From Neorhizobium populisoli (GTDB taxonomy: Bacteria; Pseudomonadota; Alphaproteobacteria; Rhizobiales; Rhizobiaceae): 64,000 nt of DNA. The stretch lies in the NCBI RefSeq assembly GCF_019430945.1, contig NZ_JAHYCB010000004.1:615692-679691 (forward strand), in the 5' to 3' direction. Shown piece by piece: positions 51,453 through 60,466 of this stretch. The notes beneath the pieces were generated by a model that saw only the letters and a program-made list of their open reading frames with translations, made no database searches and was not told the DNA's origin. Each line of letters opens with the position of its first letter. Within the stretch, counting starts at the first letter, position 1. The position numbers and the translations under genes were made by a program.

Positions 51453-52469
51453 ATGACTAACGAGCGTCTCACCGCTTTCACGCGGCAGGCCGGCACGATC
51501 CTGGCAACCCTGATCGGGCTCTTGATCCTGACCTTCTGCATCGGACGATTGATGCCGGTCGATCCGGTCCGCGCCATCGTCGGCGAAGAGGCCGACCAGG
51601 CGACGTATAACATGGTCGCGGAACGGATCGGCGCCGACCTGCCGCTCTGGCAGCAGTTCTTCCGGTATGTGAACGATCTGTTGCACGGCGATTTCGGCAC
51701 TTCGATCCGCACCGGCCAGCCGGTCATCAACGACATCTTGCATGTCATGCCGGCGACGATCGAGCTTGCGACCTTCGCGATCATCGTCGGGGCCGGTCTC
51801 GGCATTCCGCTCGGCATTCTCGCCGCCGTGCGCCGCAACAAGCCGGTCGACCACGTCATCCGTTTCCTCACCCTGATCGGCCATTCCATGCCGATCTTCT
51901 GGACCGGCATGATCGGCCTGATCATCTTTTATGCCGCGCTCGATCTCGTCGGCGGCGGCGGGCGTCTGTCGGATTATTATATCGGTCTCGTTCCGGAAAC
52001 GACCGGCTTCGTGCTGATCGACGCGCTGATTGCGGGAGACATGGAAGTCTTCTGGGATGCGGTGAACCATCTTCTCCTGCCGGCCAGCATCCTCGGTTAT
52101 TCGTCAATGGCCTATATCACCCGCATGACCCGCAGCTTCATGCTGGACCAGCTGAACCAGGAATATATCACCACGGCGCGGGTGAAGGGCCTCTCCAAGG
52201 GCCGCACCATTTGGCACCATGCATTCGCCAATATCCGCGTGCAGCTGGTGACAATCGTGGCACTTGCCTATGGCAGCCTGCTCGAAGGCGCGGTGCTGAT
52301 CGAGACCGTGTTCTCCTGGCCGGGTTTTGGCCAGTACATCACCAACAACATGCTGATCGGCGACATGAACGCTGTCATGACCTGCGTGCTGCTCGTCGGC
52401 ATCATCTTCATCGCGCTGAACCTGCTGTCCGACGCGCTCTACAAGATCTTCGATCCGAGGACGCGGTGA
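51453..52469 (+). CDS. ABC transporter permease, DppB type
   Basis: 338-residue membrane permease, about six helices, with FCIGRLMPVDPVRAIVGEEAD after the first helix and the docking loop LNQEYITTARVKGLSKGRTIWHHAFAN near residue 240. It ends in FDPRTR, typical of the family. GAGGAAGC is the ribosome-binding site. Partner of the DppC-type permease that follows after one base. Confidence 0.92.
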   Translation: MTNERLTAFTRQAGTILATLIGLLILTFCIGRLMPVDPVRAIVGEEADQATYNMVAERIGADLPLWQQFFRYVNDLLHGDFGTSIRTGQPVINDILHVMPATIELATFAIIVGAGLGIPLGILAAVRRNKPVDHVIRFLTLIGHSMPIFWTGMIGLIIFYAALDLVGGGGRLSDYYIGLVPETTGFVLIDALIAGDMEVFWDAVNHLLLPASILGYSSMAYITRMTRSFMLDQLNQEYITTARVKGLSKGRTIWHHAFANIRVQLVTIVALAYGSLLEGAVLIETVFSWPGFGQYITNNMLIGDMNAVMTCVLLVGIIFIALNLLSDALYKIFDPRTR

Positions 52470-52470
52470 T

Positions 52471-53376
52471 ATGGCAGCGAACTCTCTTTCCATGCAGGAT
52501 GGCGTTATGTCCGGTCGTCGCTCAAATCCCAATTCGTTCGTGAACCGGTTCCTGGTGATCATCCGCGAACTGCTCGGCAATCCGTCCTCGGGGTTCGGCC
52601 TGGTGGTGATCACCATCCTGCTCTTGACCGCGATCGTCGCGCCGCTGATCGCGCCTTATGATCCGAACGTTATCAACCTCGCCAACACGCTGAAGCCGCC
52701 GAGCGCTGCGAACTGGTTCGGAACCGACGAACTCGGCCGCGACATCATGAGCCGCATCATTTACGGCACCCGCATCAGCCTGACGATCATCACCATCGTC
52801 TCGGTCATCGTCGGCCCAATCGGTCTGCTGGTCGGCACGACCGCCGGTTATTTCGGCGGCTGGTACGATACGATCATGATGCGCATCACCGATATCTTCC
52901 TGTCCTTCCCGAGCCTCATCCTGTCGCTCGCCTTCGTGGCGGCACTCGGCGCCGGCCTCGAAAACGCGATCATCGCCATCGGCCTCACCGCCTGGCCGCC
53001 GATCGCCCGTCTGGCGCGCGCCGAAACGCTGACCTTCCGCGGTGCCGACTATATTTCCGCTTCCCGCATGCAGGGCGCCTCGTCGCTGCGCATCATCATC
53101 AAGTCGATCATGCCGATGTGCCTGCCGTCCGTCCTAGTGCGAATCACGCTGTCAATGGCGACCGTCATCCTCACCGCCGCCGGCCTCGGCTTCCTCGGCC
53201 TCGGCGCCCAGCCGCCGCTGCCCGAATGGGGCGCGATGATCGCCACCGGCCGGCGCTACATGCTGGACAACTGGTGGCTGGTGGCCTTCCCGGGTGGCGC
53301 CATTCTGCTTGTCAGCCTCGCCTTCAATCTTCTCGGCGACGGCCTGCGCGACGCGCTAGACCCGAAACAGCACTAG
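52471..53376 (+). CDS. ABC transporter permease, DppC type
   Basis: 301-residue permease. NWFGTDELGRDIMSRIIYGTRISL marks the family, and ADYISASRMQGASSLRIIIKSIMP is the ATPase-docking loop. The ATG at 52471 is used; in-frame ATGs at 52492 and 52507 could also serve because the first 20 residues are poorly conserved. It ends ten bases before the first ATPase gene. Confidence 0.9.
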   Translation: MAANSLSMQDGVMSGRRSNPNSFVNRFLVIIRELLGNPSSGFGLVVITILLLTAIVAPLIAPYDPNVINLANTLKPPSAANWFGTDELGRDIMSRIIYGTRISLTIITIVSVIVGPIGLLVGTTAGYFGGWYDTIMMRITDIFLSFPSLILSLAFVAALGAGLENAIIAIGLTAWPPIARLARAETLTFRGADYISASRMQGASSLRIIIKSIMPMCLPSVLVRITLSMATVILTAAGLGFLGLGAQPPLPEWGAMIATGRRYMLDNWWLVAFPGGAILLVSLAFNLLGDGLRDALDPKQH

Positions 53377-53386
53377 GATTTCGGTC

Positions 53387-54229
53387 ATGGACAACATTCT
53401 TCTGAAAGTCGAAAACCTCCGTGTCAGCTACCGCGCCGGCAAGTCCTACAACACGGTCGTCAAAGGCGTCTCCTTCGATCTCGGCCGCGAACGGCTCGGC
53501 ATCGTCGGCGAATCCGGTTCCGGCAAATCGACCATCGGCCGGGCGCTTCTGAAGCTTCTGCCGTCGGCGAAGATCGAAGCCGACCAGATGGATTTTTCCG
53601 GCACCGATCTTCTCTCCGCCACCGAGAAGCAGATGCTATCGATCCGCGGCCGCCGCATTTCGATGATCCTGCAAGACCCGAAATTTTCGTTGAACCCGGT
53701 CCACCGCGTCGGCGACCAGATCGCCGAAGCCTATCGCGTCCACACCAAGGCTTCCGCTCAGATCGCCAAGCAGAAGACGCTGGAAATGCTGGAAGCGGTC
53801 AAAATCCGCGACCCGGAACGCGTGTTCGGCCTTTATCCGCATGAAGTCTCCGGCGGCATGGGCCAGCGCATCATGATCGCCATGATGCTGATCCCCGAGC
53901 CGCAGATCATCATCGCCGACGAACCGACTTCGGCGCTCGATGTCACCGTGCGCATGCAGGTGCTGAACATCCTCAACGAACTCGTCACCAACAAGGGCAT
54001 CGGCTTGATCATGATCAGCCACGACCTGAACCTCGTGCGCAATTTCTGCGATCGCGTTCTCGTCATGCGCCATGGCGAAGTGGTCGAGGAGCGCGCGGCA
54101 CGCGACATGAAGAACTGCACGCATCCCTATACGCAGGGCCTGCTCGCCGCTCAGCCGCATATCGGCGGCTCCCGCAAGCCTCTCCCGGTGCTGAACCGCG
54201 AGACGCAGATCAAGGAGGTAAGTGCATGA
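53387..54229 (+). CDS. Peptide-type ABC transporter ATP-binding protein, DppD type
   Basis: 280-residue ATPase with Walker A GESGSGKST, signature SGGMGQRIMIAMML, Walker B IIADEPTSALD and switch His in MISHDLNLV. It lacks the long cysteine-bearing C-terminal extension of the DppD protein at 2249-3289, ending at THPYTQGLLAAQPHIGG..., a truncated or short subtype. It overlaps its partner ATPase by ATGA. Confidence 0.9.
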   Translation: MDNILLKVENLRVSYRAGKSYNTVVKGVSFDLGRERLGIVGESGSGKSTIGRALLKLLPSAKIEADQMDFSGTDLLSATEKQMLSIRGRRISMILQDPKFSLNPVHRVGDQIAEAYRVHTKASAQIAKQKTLEMLEAVKIRDPERVFGLYPHEVSGGMGQRIMIAMMLIPEPQIIIADEPTSALDVTVRMQVLNILNELVTNKGIGLIMISHDLNLVRNFCDRVLVMRHGEVVEERAARDMKNCTHPYTQGLLAAQPHIGGSRKPLPVLNRETQIKEVSA

Positions 54230-54984
54230 CCGCCATCGACGTCCGCAACCTCTCGATCGATCTCGGTTATGGTCTCGCCAAGAAACGCATTCTGGGAGAT
54301 GTCTGCTTCGCCGTCGAGGCCGGCGAATCCTTCGGCCTTGTCGGCGAATCCGGCTCCGGCAAATCGACCATCCTGCGCTGTATCGCCCGTCTCCTGAATG
54401 CCTGGGACGGCGATATCAAGCTGGAAGGACGCTCGGTCAACGACATGCCGTTTGCCGAATATTGCCGCATGGTGCAGATGGTTTTCCAGGACCCTTACGG
54501 TTCGCTGCATCCGCGCCAGTCGATCCGCACCGCGCTTCAGGAACCCTTGCGCATCCATCGTATGGACCGGCAGGTCGAGCGGATGGAACGGGCGCTGATC
54601 GATGTCGGCCTCAACCCGGATTTCCTCGCCCGCTACCCGCACGAGCTGTCCGGCGGCCAGCGGCAGCGCGTGGCGATCGCCCGCGCCCTGATCCTCGAAC
54701 CGCGCATCCTGCTGCTCGACGAGCCAACCTCGGCGCTCGACGTCTCGGTTCAGGCCGAAGTGCTCAACCTGCTTGCCGATCTGCGTGCAAAACGCAACCT
54801 GACCTATCTCTTCGTCAGCCATGATCTTGCGGTGATCGACCATATGTGCGAGCGCCTTGCAGTGATGCAGCACGGTCGCGTCGTGGAAATCATGAGCCGC
54901 GATGTGCTGGCGACAGGCGAAGCCAAGGATCCCTATGCCCGCGAACTGATCCAGGCGAGCCTCGAATACGACCACGCCGTCTAA
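54226..54984 (+). CDS. Peptide-type ABC transporter ATP-binding protein, DppF type
   Basis: 252-residue second ATPase: Walker A GESGSGKST, signature LSGGQRQRVAIARALI, Walker B LLLDEPTSALDVS, switch His FVSHDLAVI. AAGGAGGT immediately upstream is a strong ribosome-binding site inside the previous gene. As with its partner, the C-terminal oligopeptide extension is missing (ends at YARELIQASLEYD), resembling the NikE/GsiA-short forms. Confidence 0.9.
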   Translation: MTAIDVRNLSIDLGYGLAKKRILGDVCFAVEAGESFGLVGESGSGKSTILRCIARLLNAWDGDIKLEGRSVNDMPFAEYCRMVQMVFQDPYGSLHPRQSIRTALQEPLRIHRMDRQVERMERALIDVGLNPDFLARYPHELSGGQRQRVAIARALILEPRILLLDEPTSALDVSVQAEVLNLLADLRAKRNLTYLFVSHDLAVIDHMCERLAVMQHGRVVEIMSRDVLATGEAKDPYARELIQASLEYDHAV

Positions 54985-55010
54985 GTTTGAAAGGGCAGGG
55001 AGGTGCCACG

Positions 55011-55760
55011 ATGACGCTCGAAGCCGGAAAATCCGCTCTGTCGGCAGCCCCTCTGGCACGCCGGGAAACGCTCAGCACGCAGGTGGTGCGTGCCATTAGC
55101 GACCGCATCAAGAACGGCGATTATCCGCGCGGCTCGAAACTACCGACGGAAAAGGCGCTGATCGATGAGCTGGGCGTCAGCCGCACTGTCGTGCGCGAAG
55201 CGATCGCCAATCTCAGAGCCAGCGGCCATGTCTCCATCCATCATGGCATCGGCGTTTTCGTGCGGGAGGATGCGGGCATTATGCCCTTCCGGCTGACCGA
55301 TGAGAACATGATGCGCGTCGAAAGCGTGCTGAAGGGCCTGGAATTGCGCATCGGCATCGAATCCGAATCCGCAGCCCTTGCGGCCGAGCGCCGAACCGCC
55401 GTGGATATCGCGGCCATGCACGCCGCATTTGAATCGATGGATCGCTCGATCAGCCAACTCGACCGCAACACGCAGTCGGATTTCGAGTTTCACTGCGCTG
55501 TCGCCGCCGCCAGCCAGAACGAACATTTCATCGGCATCTTCAACTATCTCGGTGAAACGCTGATGCCGCGCATGCGCATGCAGGCACATCAGGTCGACGA
55601 TGAGATTTTCACCGGCCATCTCCGGCGCGTCAACGATGAGCACAAGGCGATATTCGCCGCGATCGAAGGCAATGACGCCGAAGGTGCGCGCGCCGCAATG
55701 CGCAGACACCTCACCGACAGCCGCGACCGGCTGATTGCGAGGACGCGAAACACGCCATGA
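55011..55760 (+). CDS. GntR family regulator, FadR subfamily (FCD)
   Basis: 249 residues. The winged helix-turn-helix (about 20-90) has LPTEKALIDELGVSRTVVREAIANLRASG, and the FCD domain (about 105-240) has EFHCAVAAASQNEHF and late DEHKAIFAAIEGND with the metal/ligand histidines. GGGAGGT precedes the start at 55011. It sits in the importer operon and overlaps the hydrolase gene by ATGA. An 18-base box found both before this operon and before the dehydratase gene at 58923 makes it the likely common repressor of importer and sugar-acid catabolism. Confidence 0.9.
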   Translation: MTLEAGKSALSAAPLARRETLSTQVVRAISDRIKNGDYPRGSKLPTEKALIDELGVSRTVVREAIANLRASGHVSIHHGIGVFVREDAGIMPFRLTDENMMRVESVLKGLELRIGIESESAALAAERRTAVDIAAMHAAFESMDRSISQLDRNTQSDFEFHCAVAAASQNEHFIGIFNYLGETLMPRMRMQAHQVDDEIFTGHLRRVNDEHKAIFAAIEGNDAEGARAAMRRHLTDSRDRLIARTRNTP

Positions 55761-56815
55761 TCGATGGCGAGAACATGTCGGGCCTCGCCAGAAGGCTACG
55801 CGACAACCTGTCTTTCGCGTGGAATTTCGATCCCGGAAAAGAAGACTTTGCGGCCTGGAGTGGCCGTACACGCAATGAGGTCCGGGCGGCGCTTGGCGTC
55901 GAACGCGTTCCATCTGCCCAGGTTTCTGTGATCGGCGAATGGCGCGAAGACGATCTCCAAGGGCAGGAGCTTCAGCTGCATTTTTCCAACGGGGAAACCA
56001 CCGGCGCCTATCTGCTTCGGCCTAACACCAAAGCGCCGACACCGGCAGCACTTCTGCTGCACGATCACGGTTCATTTTTTTCGATCGGCAAAGAGAAACT
56101 GATCCGCCGGCCCGGCGAGAGCGTGGAACTCACCGCCGATATCGACCACTGGACGGCAAGACTTTATGGCGGCCGACATGTCGGCAACGAACTCGCGCGC
56201 AGCGGTTATACTGTGCTCTGCGCCGATGCGCTCGGCTGGGGTAGCCGCAAGGGCAACGGCTATGAGGCCCAACAGGCGCTCGCCGCCAATCTCATGCAGT
56301 TTGGGGTTTCGTATGCCTCGGTGATCCTTCAGGAAGACCTCGAGGCGCTTGCCATGCTTTGCCGTCTGCCGGACGTGGACGCTCGCCGCGTTGCCAGCTT
56401 CGGTTATTCCATGGGCGGCTCGCGTGCCTGGCAGCTTGCGGCGCTTTCCGATGACGTGAAAGCCTGTGTCGCCGGCGGCTGGATGGGAACGTTGCAGGGC
56501 CTCATGCAGCCGGGCAACAACCAGCTGCGAGGACAATCGGCTTTTACCATGCTGCACCCGCAGATCGCCGGGAAGCTGGATTATCCGCATTTTGCAGGAT
56601 TGGCAGCGCCGAAGCCGGCTTTGATCTTCAGCGGCGCAGAGGACCGGCATTTCCCGCAGAGTGCCGCTTTGGCGGCGCATGAACAGGTGCGGGATATTTG
56701 GACAGCGTCAGGTGCCGGCAATCGGGTCGAAACGCAGCTCTGGCCTGGGGCGGCGCATGCGTTTCCCGTCGATCAGCAGGATCATGCGATGGATTGGCTT
56801 GCTCGAGTGATGTGA
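55757..56815 (+). CDS. Alpha/beta hydrolase, dienelactone-hydrolase/acetyl-esterase-like
   Basis: 352 residues. The triad is visible as Ser218 in SFGYSMGGSRAW, Asp296 in SGAEDRHFP and His334 in WPGAAHAFP; an LLLHDHGSFF oxyanion-region motif is at about 100-108. There is no signal peptide. The N-terminal 90 residues (DPGKEDFAAWSGRTRNEVRAAL) form the helical extension of the large DLH-like/acetyl-xylan-esterase-like subgroup. It would open an ester or lactone of the imported compound. Its ATG overlaps the regulator stop, so it is expressed with the importer. Confidence 0.82.
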   Translation: MIDGENMSGLARRLRDNLSFAWNFDPGKEDFAAWSGRTRNEVRAALGVERVPSAQVSVIGEWREDDLQGQELQLHFSNGETTGAYLLRPNTKAPTPAALLLHDHGSFFSIGKEKLIRRPGESVELTADIDHWTARLYGGRHVGNELARSGYTVLCADALGWGSRKGNGYEAQQALAANLMQFGVSYASVILQEDLEALAMLCRLPDVDARRVASFGYSMGGSRAWQLAALSDDVKACVAGGWMGTLQGLMQPGNNQLRGQSAFTMLHPQIAGKLDYPHFAGLAAPKPALIFSGAEDRHFPQSAALAAHEQVRDIWTASGAGNRVETQLWPGAAHAFPVDQQDHAMDWLARVM

Positions 56816-56900
56816 GTGGCGGGTGGTAATGCTTCGGTTGAGAAAAACGCTGCTATTTGCCGTTTTCTCTCCCAGATGTTTGATGTCATTCCGTGTGATA

Positions 56901-56947
56901 CCCCCCTCTGCCCTGCCGGGCATCTCCCCCTCAAGGGGGGGAGATTG
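56901..56947. repeat. GC-rich rhizobial intergenic repeat, copy 1
   Basis: A 47-base unit beginning CCCCCCTCTGCCCTGCCGGG and ending in GGGAGATTG, with an internal CTCCCCCT/AGGGGG hairpin. An inverted copy lies at 57086-57131. It resembles palindromic intergenic elements scattered in Rhizobium, Sinorhizobium and Brucella genomes (RIME-like). The pair brackets about 140 bases of unique sequence. Confidence 0.7.
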
Positions 56948-57085
56948 ACTCGTGGCGCTACCTTTTCGTTACATCTGTCGTCTTCCACGAAGCGATTGAG
57001 GATTCCGCTACCGATGGCACCAGCCATGGTTATGGCAAGCGGCAACGGAAGCATTCGTTGTTTGGGTAAAGTCCACGCTCCCAGC

Positions 57086-57131
57086 CAATCTCCCCCCTTG
57101 AGGGGGAGATGCCCGGCAGGGCAGAGGGGGG
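57086..57131. repeat. GC-rich rhizobial intergenic repeat, copy 2 (inverted)
   Basis: Nearly exact reverse complement of 56901-56947. In RNA the two copies could pair into a long stem. No gene lies between them. Confidence 0.7.
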
Positions 57132-57711
57132 TGGGGCGGGGTACATCGGCTGCTGTGATCATTCTCAGGCCTGCCCCGGGGATAAACAGCGCGGTCATTC
57201 GAGCATCTTCAACCACTTAACCTACCACTTATCCCCATCCTCCAAACCTGCGCCTACAATCCCCCTGCTTCCGTCGCCGGAGTGTTTCGCGAGACGTTCG
57301 CGGGCAGGCGGAGGCCGGCGCTTTCATCGGACCCGTAACGTGCGGGAAAGGTGGAAGAGGTGAGAGCCATGGAGCGGAAGCCGAAAGGCCAACGTTCCTA
57401 TCAAGCATCCCCCTGGCCGCCAGGCCGGGTTCGGTTTGAGCCGTGCAAGCGTGAGAGAAATCTTGCGTGCAGAGAAGGCGAGGCAATCATCTGTAGGGAC
57501 CGGAAGTCCCGAAAAGACGCCGAAGGCCACGCGAATGCGGAGCCACCATTACTAAAACTATTTGAGGTTCCGCATTCGTGTGGGCTCTCCGATCTTTGAC
57601 ATGACCATGGCGGGAGACCGCGCGTGGATACGAAGTGCTGGCCGAAGGTCGAAATTCGACGAAATCAATTTCAGCGATGCAGATCTGGCGTGCATGAAAG
57701 AGGCCGCGAAC
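57132..57711. other. Unassigned intergenic stretch, possible repeat or structured RNA
   Basis: About 580 bases with no convincing gene. Open frames on both strands (for example 57351-57599 plus and 57229-57486 minus) lack motifs. Several short hairpins occur, such as GGGAC-CGGAA-GTCCC near 57500. My impression is that such sequence recurs in rhizobial genomes as a non-coding repeat, but I cannot confirm this. Confidence 0.3.
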
Positions 57712-57743
57712 AAGAAAAAGCCCGACCTCATAGAGACCGGGCT
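57712..57743 (-). terminator. Intrinsic terminator of the dehydratase gene
   Basis: On the minus strand a stem AGCCCG/CGGGCT with inner CTC/GAG pairs is followed by TTTTTCTTG, 31 bases after the stop codon of the gene ending at 57775. Confidence 0.75.
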
Positions 57744-57774
57744 CCTTCTTCTGCTTGGGAGGCAGGTCGGCTGC

Positions 57775-58923
57775 TTAGCCGACAAGGTTGGCGTTGATGA
57801 AGTCGAAATTGATGTCTTCGCCGAGGCCCGGCTTGTCCGAGATATGCACGAAGCCGTCCTTGTCCATCGGATCAACGAGGGCATTCAGGTATTCGAAACC
57901 GTCATCATATTCGAGGAAGGGATGCAGCAGGCCGCGTTCGTACCATTTGGCATTCTTGGTGCAGGCGGCGACGATCAGGTTGGGGGCGCCATTGCCATGG
58001 ATTTCGCAGTTCATGCCGAAGGATTCGGCCAGATGCATGCACTTCATCGCCGGGCTGATGCCGCCGACGTCATGCACGCCGGTGCGCAGAATATCGCAGG
58101 CCTTGGTGGTGATCCATTCCGCACGGCTGAAATGCTTGCCGCCGGCGCTTTCCGGGCCAAGCACAGGAATATCGAGGTTTTCGGCAAGCCAGGCGTAGGA
58201 AGCGGAACTATCCTCATCCATCGGCTCTTCGATCCAGGCGAAGCCGAGCTTTTCCAGGCCGCGGCCAAGTTCCAGAGCGTCGGTGCGGCTGTACCAGTGG
58301 AAGGCATCGATCATCAGGTGGATATCCGGGCCGACCGCCTCGCGCACGGCGGCGCAGGCCTTCAGATCCATCTTGACGTCGGGGGCCCAGGAAACCGGCG
58401 GCATCCAGGTGTGCAGCTTTATGCCCTTGTAGCCGCGCTTGACCAGCGTTTCACCGAACCGGCCGTAATCCTCCGGTGTGGCAAGGCCGTTTTCCAGCTC
58501 GTCGCCGCACATGATCGAGCCATAGGCGGGAATCTTTTCCCGGTAACTGCCGATCAGCTTGTGGACCGGCATGTCGAGCTTGCGGCCGGCGAGGTCCCAG
58601 AGGGCGCAATCGACGATGGCGAGCGCTCGGTCAGTCAGCTGCATGGCGCTGCCGCGCTGCCAGTGGGCAAGATCCTGCCACAAGCGCTCGCGGGCGAACG
58701 GGTCTTCGCCGATCAGCACCTTCTTGACGAACTTGTCGATGACGTGAGGGCGGATGACTTCCGGCGGCGCGAAGCAGTAGCCTTCGGTCCCGTCGTCAGC
58801 GACGATCGTCAGGATCGCCAGGTTGACCTTGTGCGGCGGGCCGGGATGGGCATGGCCGGCGGTGTCCTGGTGGCGGCGGGTCGTGTGGGAAAACACCCGC
58901 ACGTTGACGTCTACGATCTTCAC
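57775..58923 (-). CDS. Enolase-superfamily sugar-acid dehydratase (mandelate racemase/MLE type)
   Basis: 382 residues. The capping domain ends near residue 115 (DCALWDLAGRKLDMPVHKLIG), and the barrel carries KGIKLHTW (catalytic Lys), metal ligands in LMIDAFHWY, WIEEPMDE and GPESAGG, and the Asp-His dyad region GVHDVGG ... IHGNG. Such enzymes dehydrate aldonates and aldarates or racemise. Because the divergent gene is KdgD-like, glucarate/galactarate dehydration to 5-dehydro-4-deoxyglucarate is the best guess. Its promoter shares the FadR-type box with the importer operon. Confidence 0.85.
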   Translation of the reverse strand: MKIVDVNVRVFSHTTRRHQDTAGHAHPGPPHKVNLAILTIVADDGTEGYCFAPPEVIRPHVIDKFVKKVLIGEDPFARERLWQDLAHWQRGSAMQLTDRALAIVDCALWDLAGRKLDMPVHKLIGSYREKIPAYGSIMCGDELENGLATPEDYGRFGETLVKRGYKGIKLHTWMPPVSWAPDVKMDLKACAAVREAVGPDIHLMIDAFHWYSRTDALELGRGLEKLGFAWIEEPMDEDSSASYAWLAENLDIPVLGPESAGGKHFSRAEWITTKACDILRTGVHDVGGISPAMKCMHLAESFGMNCEIHGNGAPNLIVAACTKNAKWYERGLLHPFLEYDDGFEYLNALVDPMDKDGFVHISDKPGLGEDINFDFINANLVG

Positions 58924-60175
<1,252 letters not shown>

Positions 60176-60195
60176 GAAATTGCAATCTCCGAATA

Positions 60196-60221
60196 GCCGG
60201 CACGCGACCTCGCGTGCCGGC
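60196..60221 (+). terminator. Strong stem-loop after the kdgD-like gene
   Basis: Perfect 11-base-pair stem (60196-60206 with 60211-60221) and a four-base loop ACCT, 20 bases past the stop. No T-run follows, so it may terminate weakly or mainly stabilise the mRNA. The remaining 60222-60466 region shows no gene; it must contain the promoter of the histidine kinase. Confidence 0.5.
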
Positions 60222-60466
60222 ATGACATGCCGCTAGGCGTCGGGATCAGTCCGAGTATCGGTCCCGACCGCCCCTTCGAGCGGTCCGGAGGCCCACATTT
60301 GCTGTGTGCTTCCAAAAGATACACCATCTGTGGCTATCAAGCCGTTGCAGAAGTGTTGTATTGGAGACAGTGCAATCTGGATCGATCCATCACGGTGGTG
60401 TCGCACCTTGCGGGTTTTGTCGCTTGGCTTATCTGATAGGTGTGAAAATAAACTCGAGGACGACTC

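Noticed and set aside
49734..52070. 778-codon open frame on the minus strand
   Set aside because: It runs antisense through a binding-protein gene and a permease with full family motifs; its translation is Arg/Asp-rich without domains, as expected from GC-rich codon bias.
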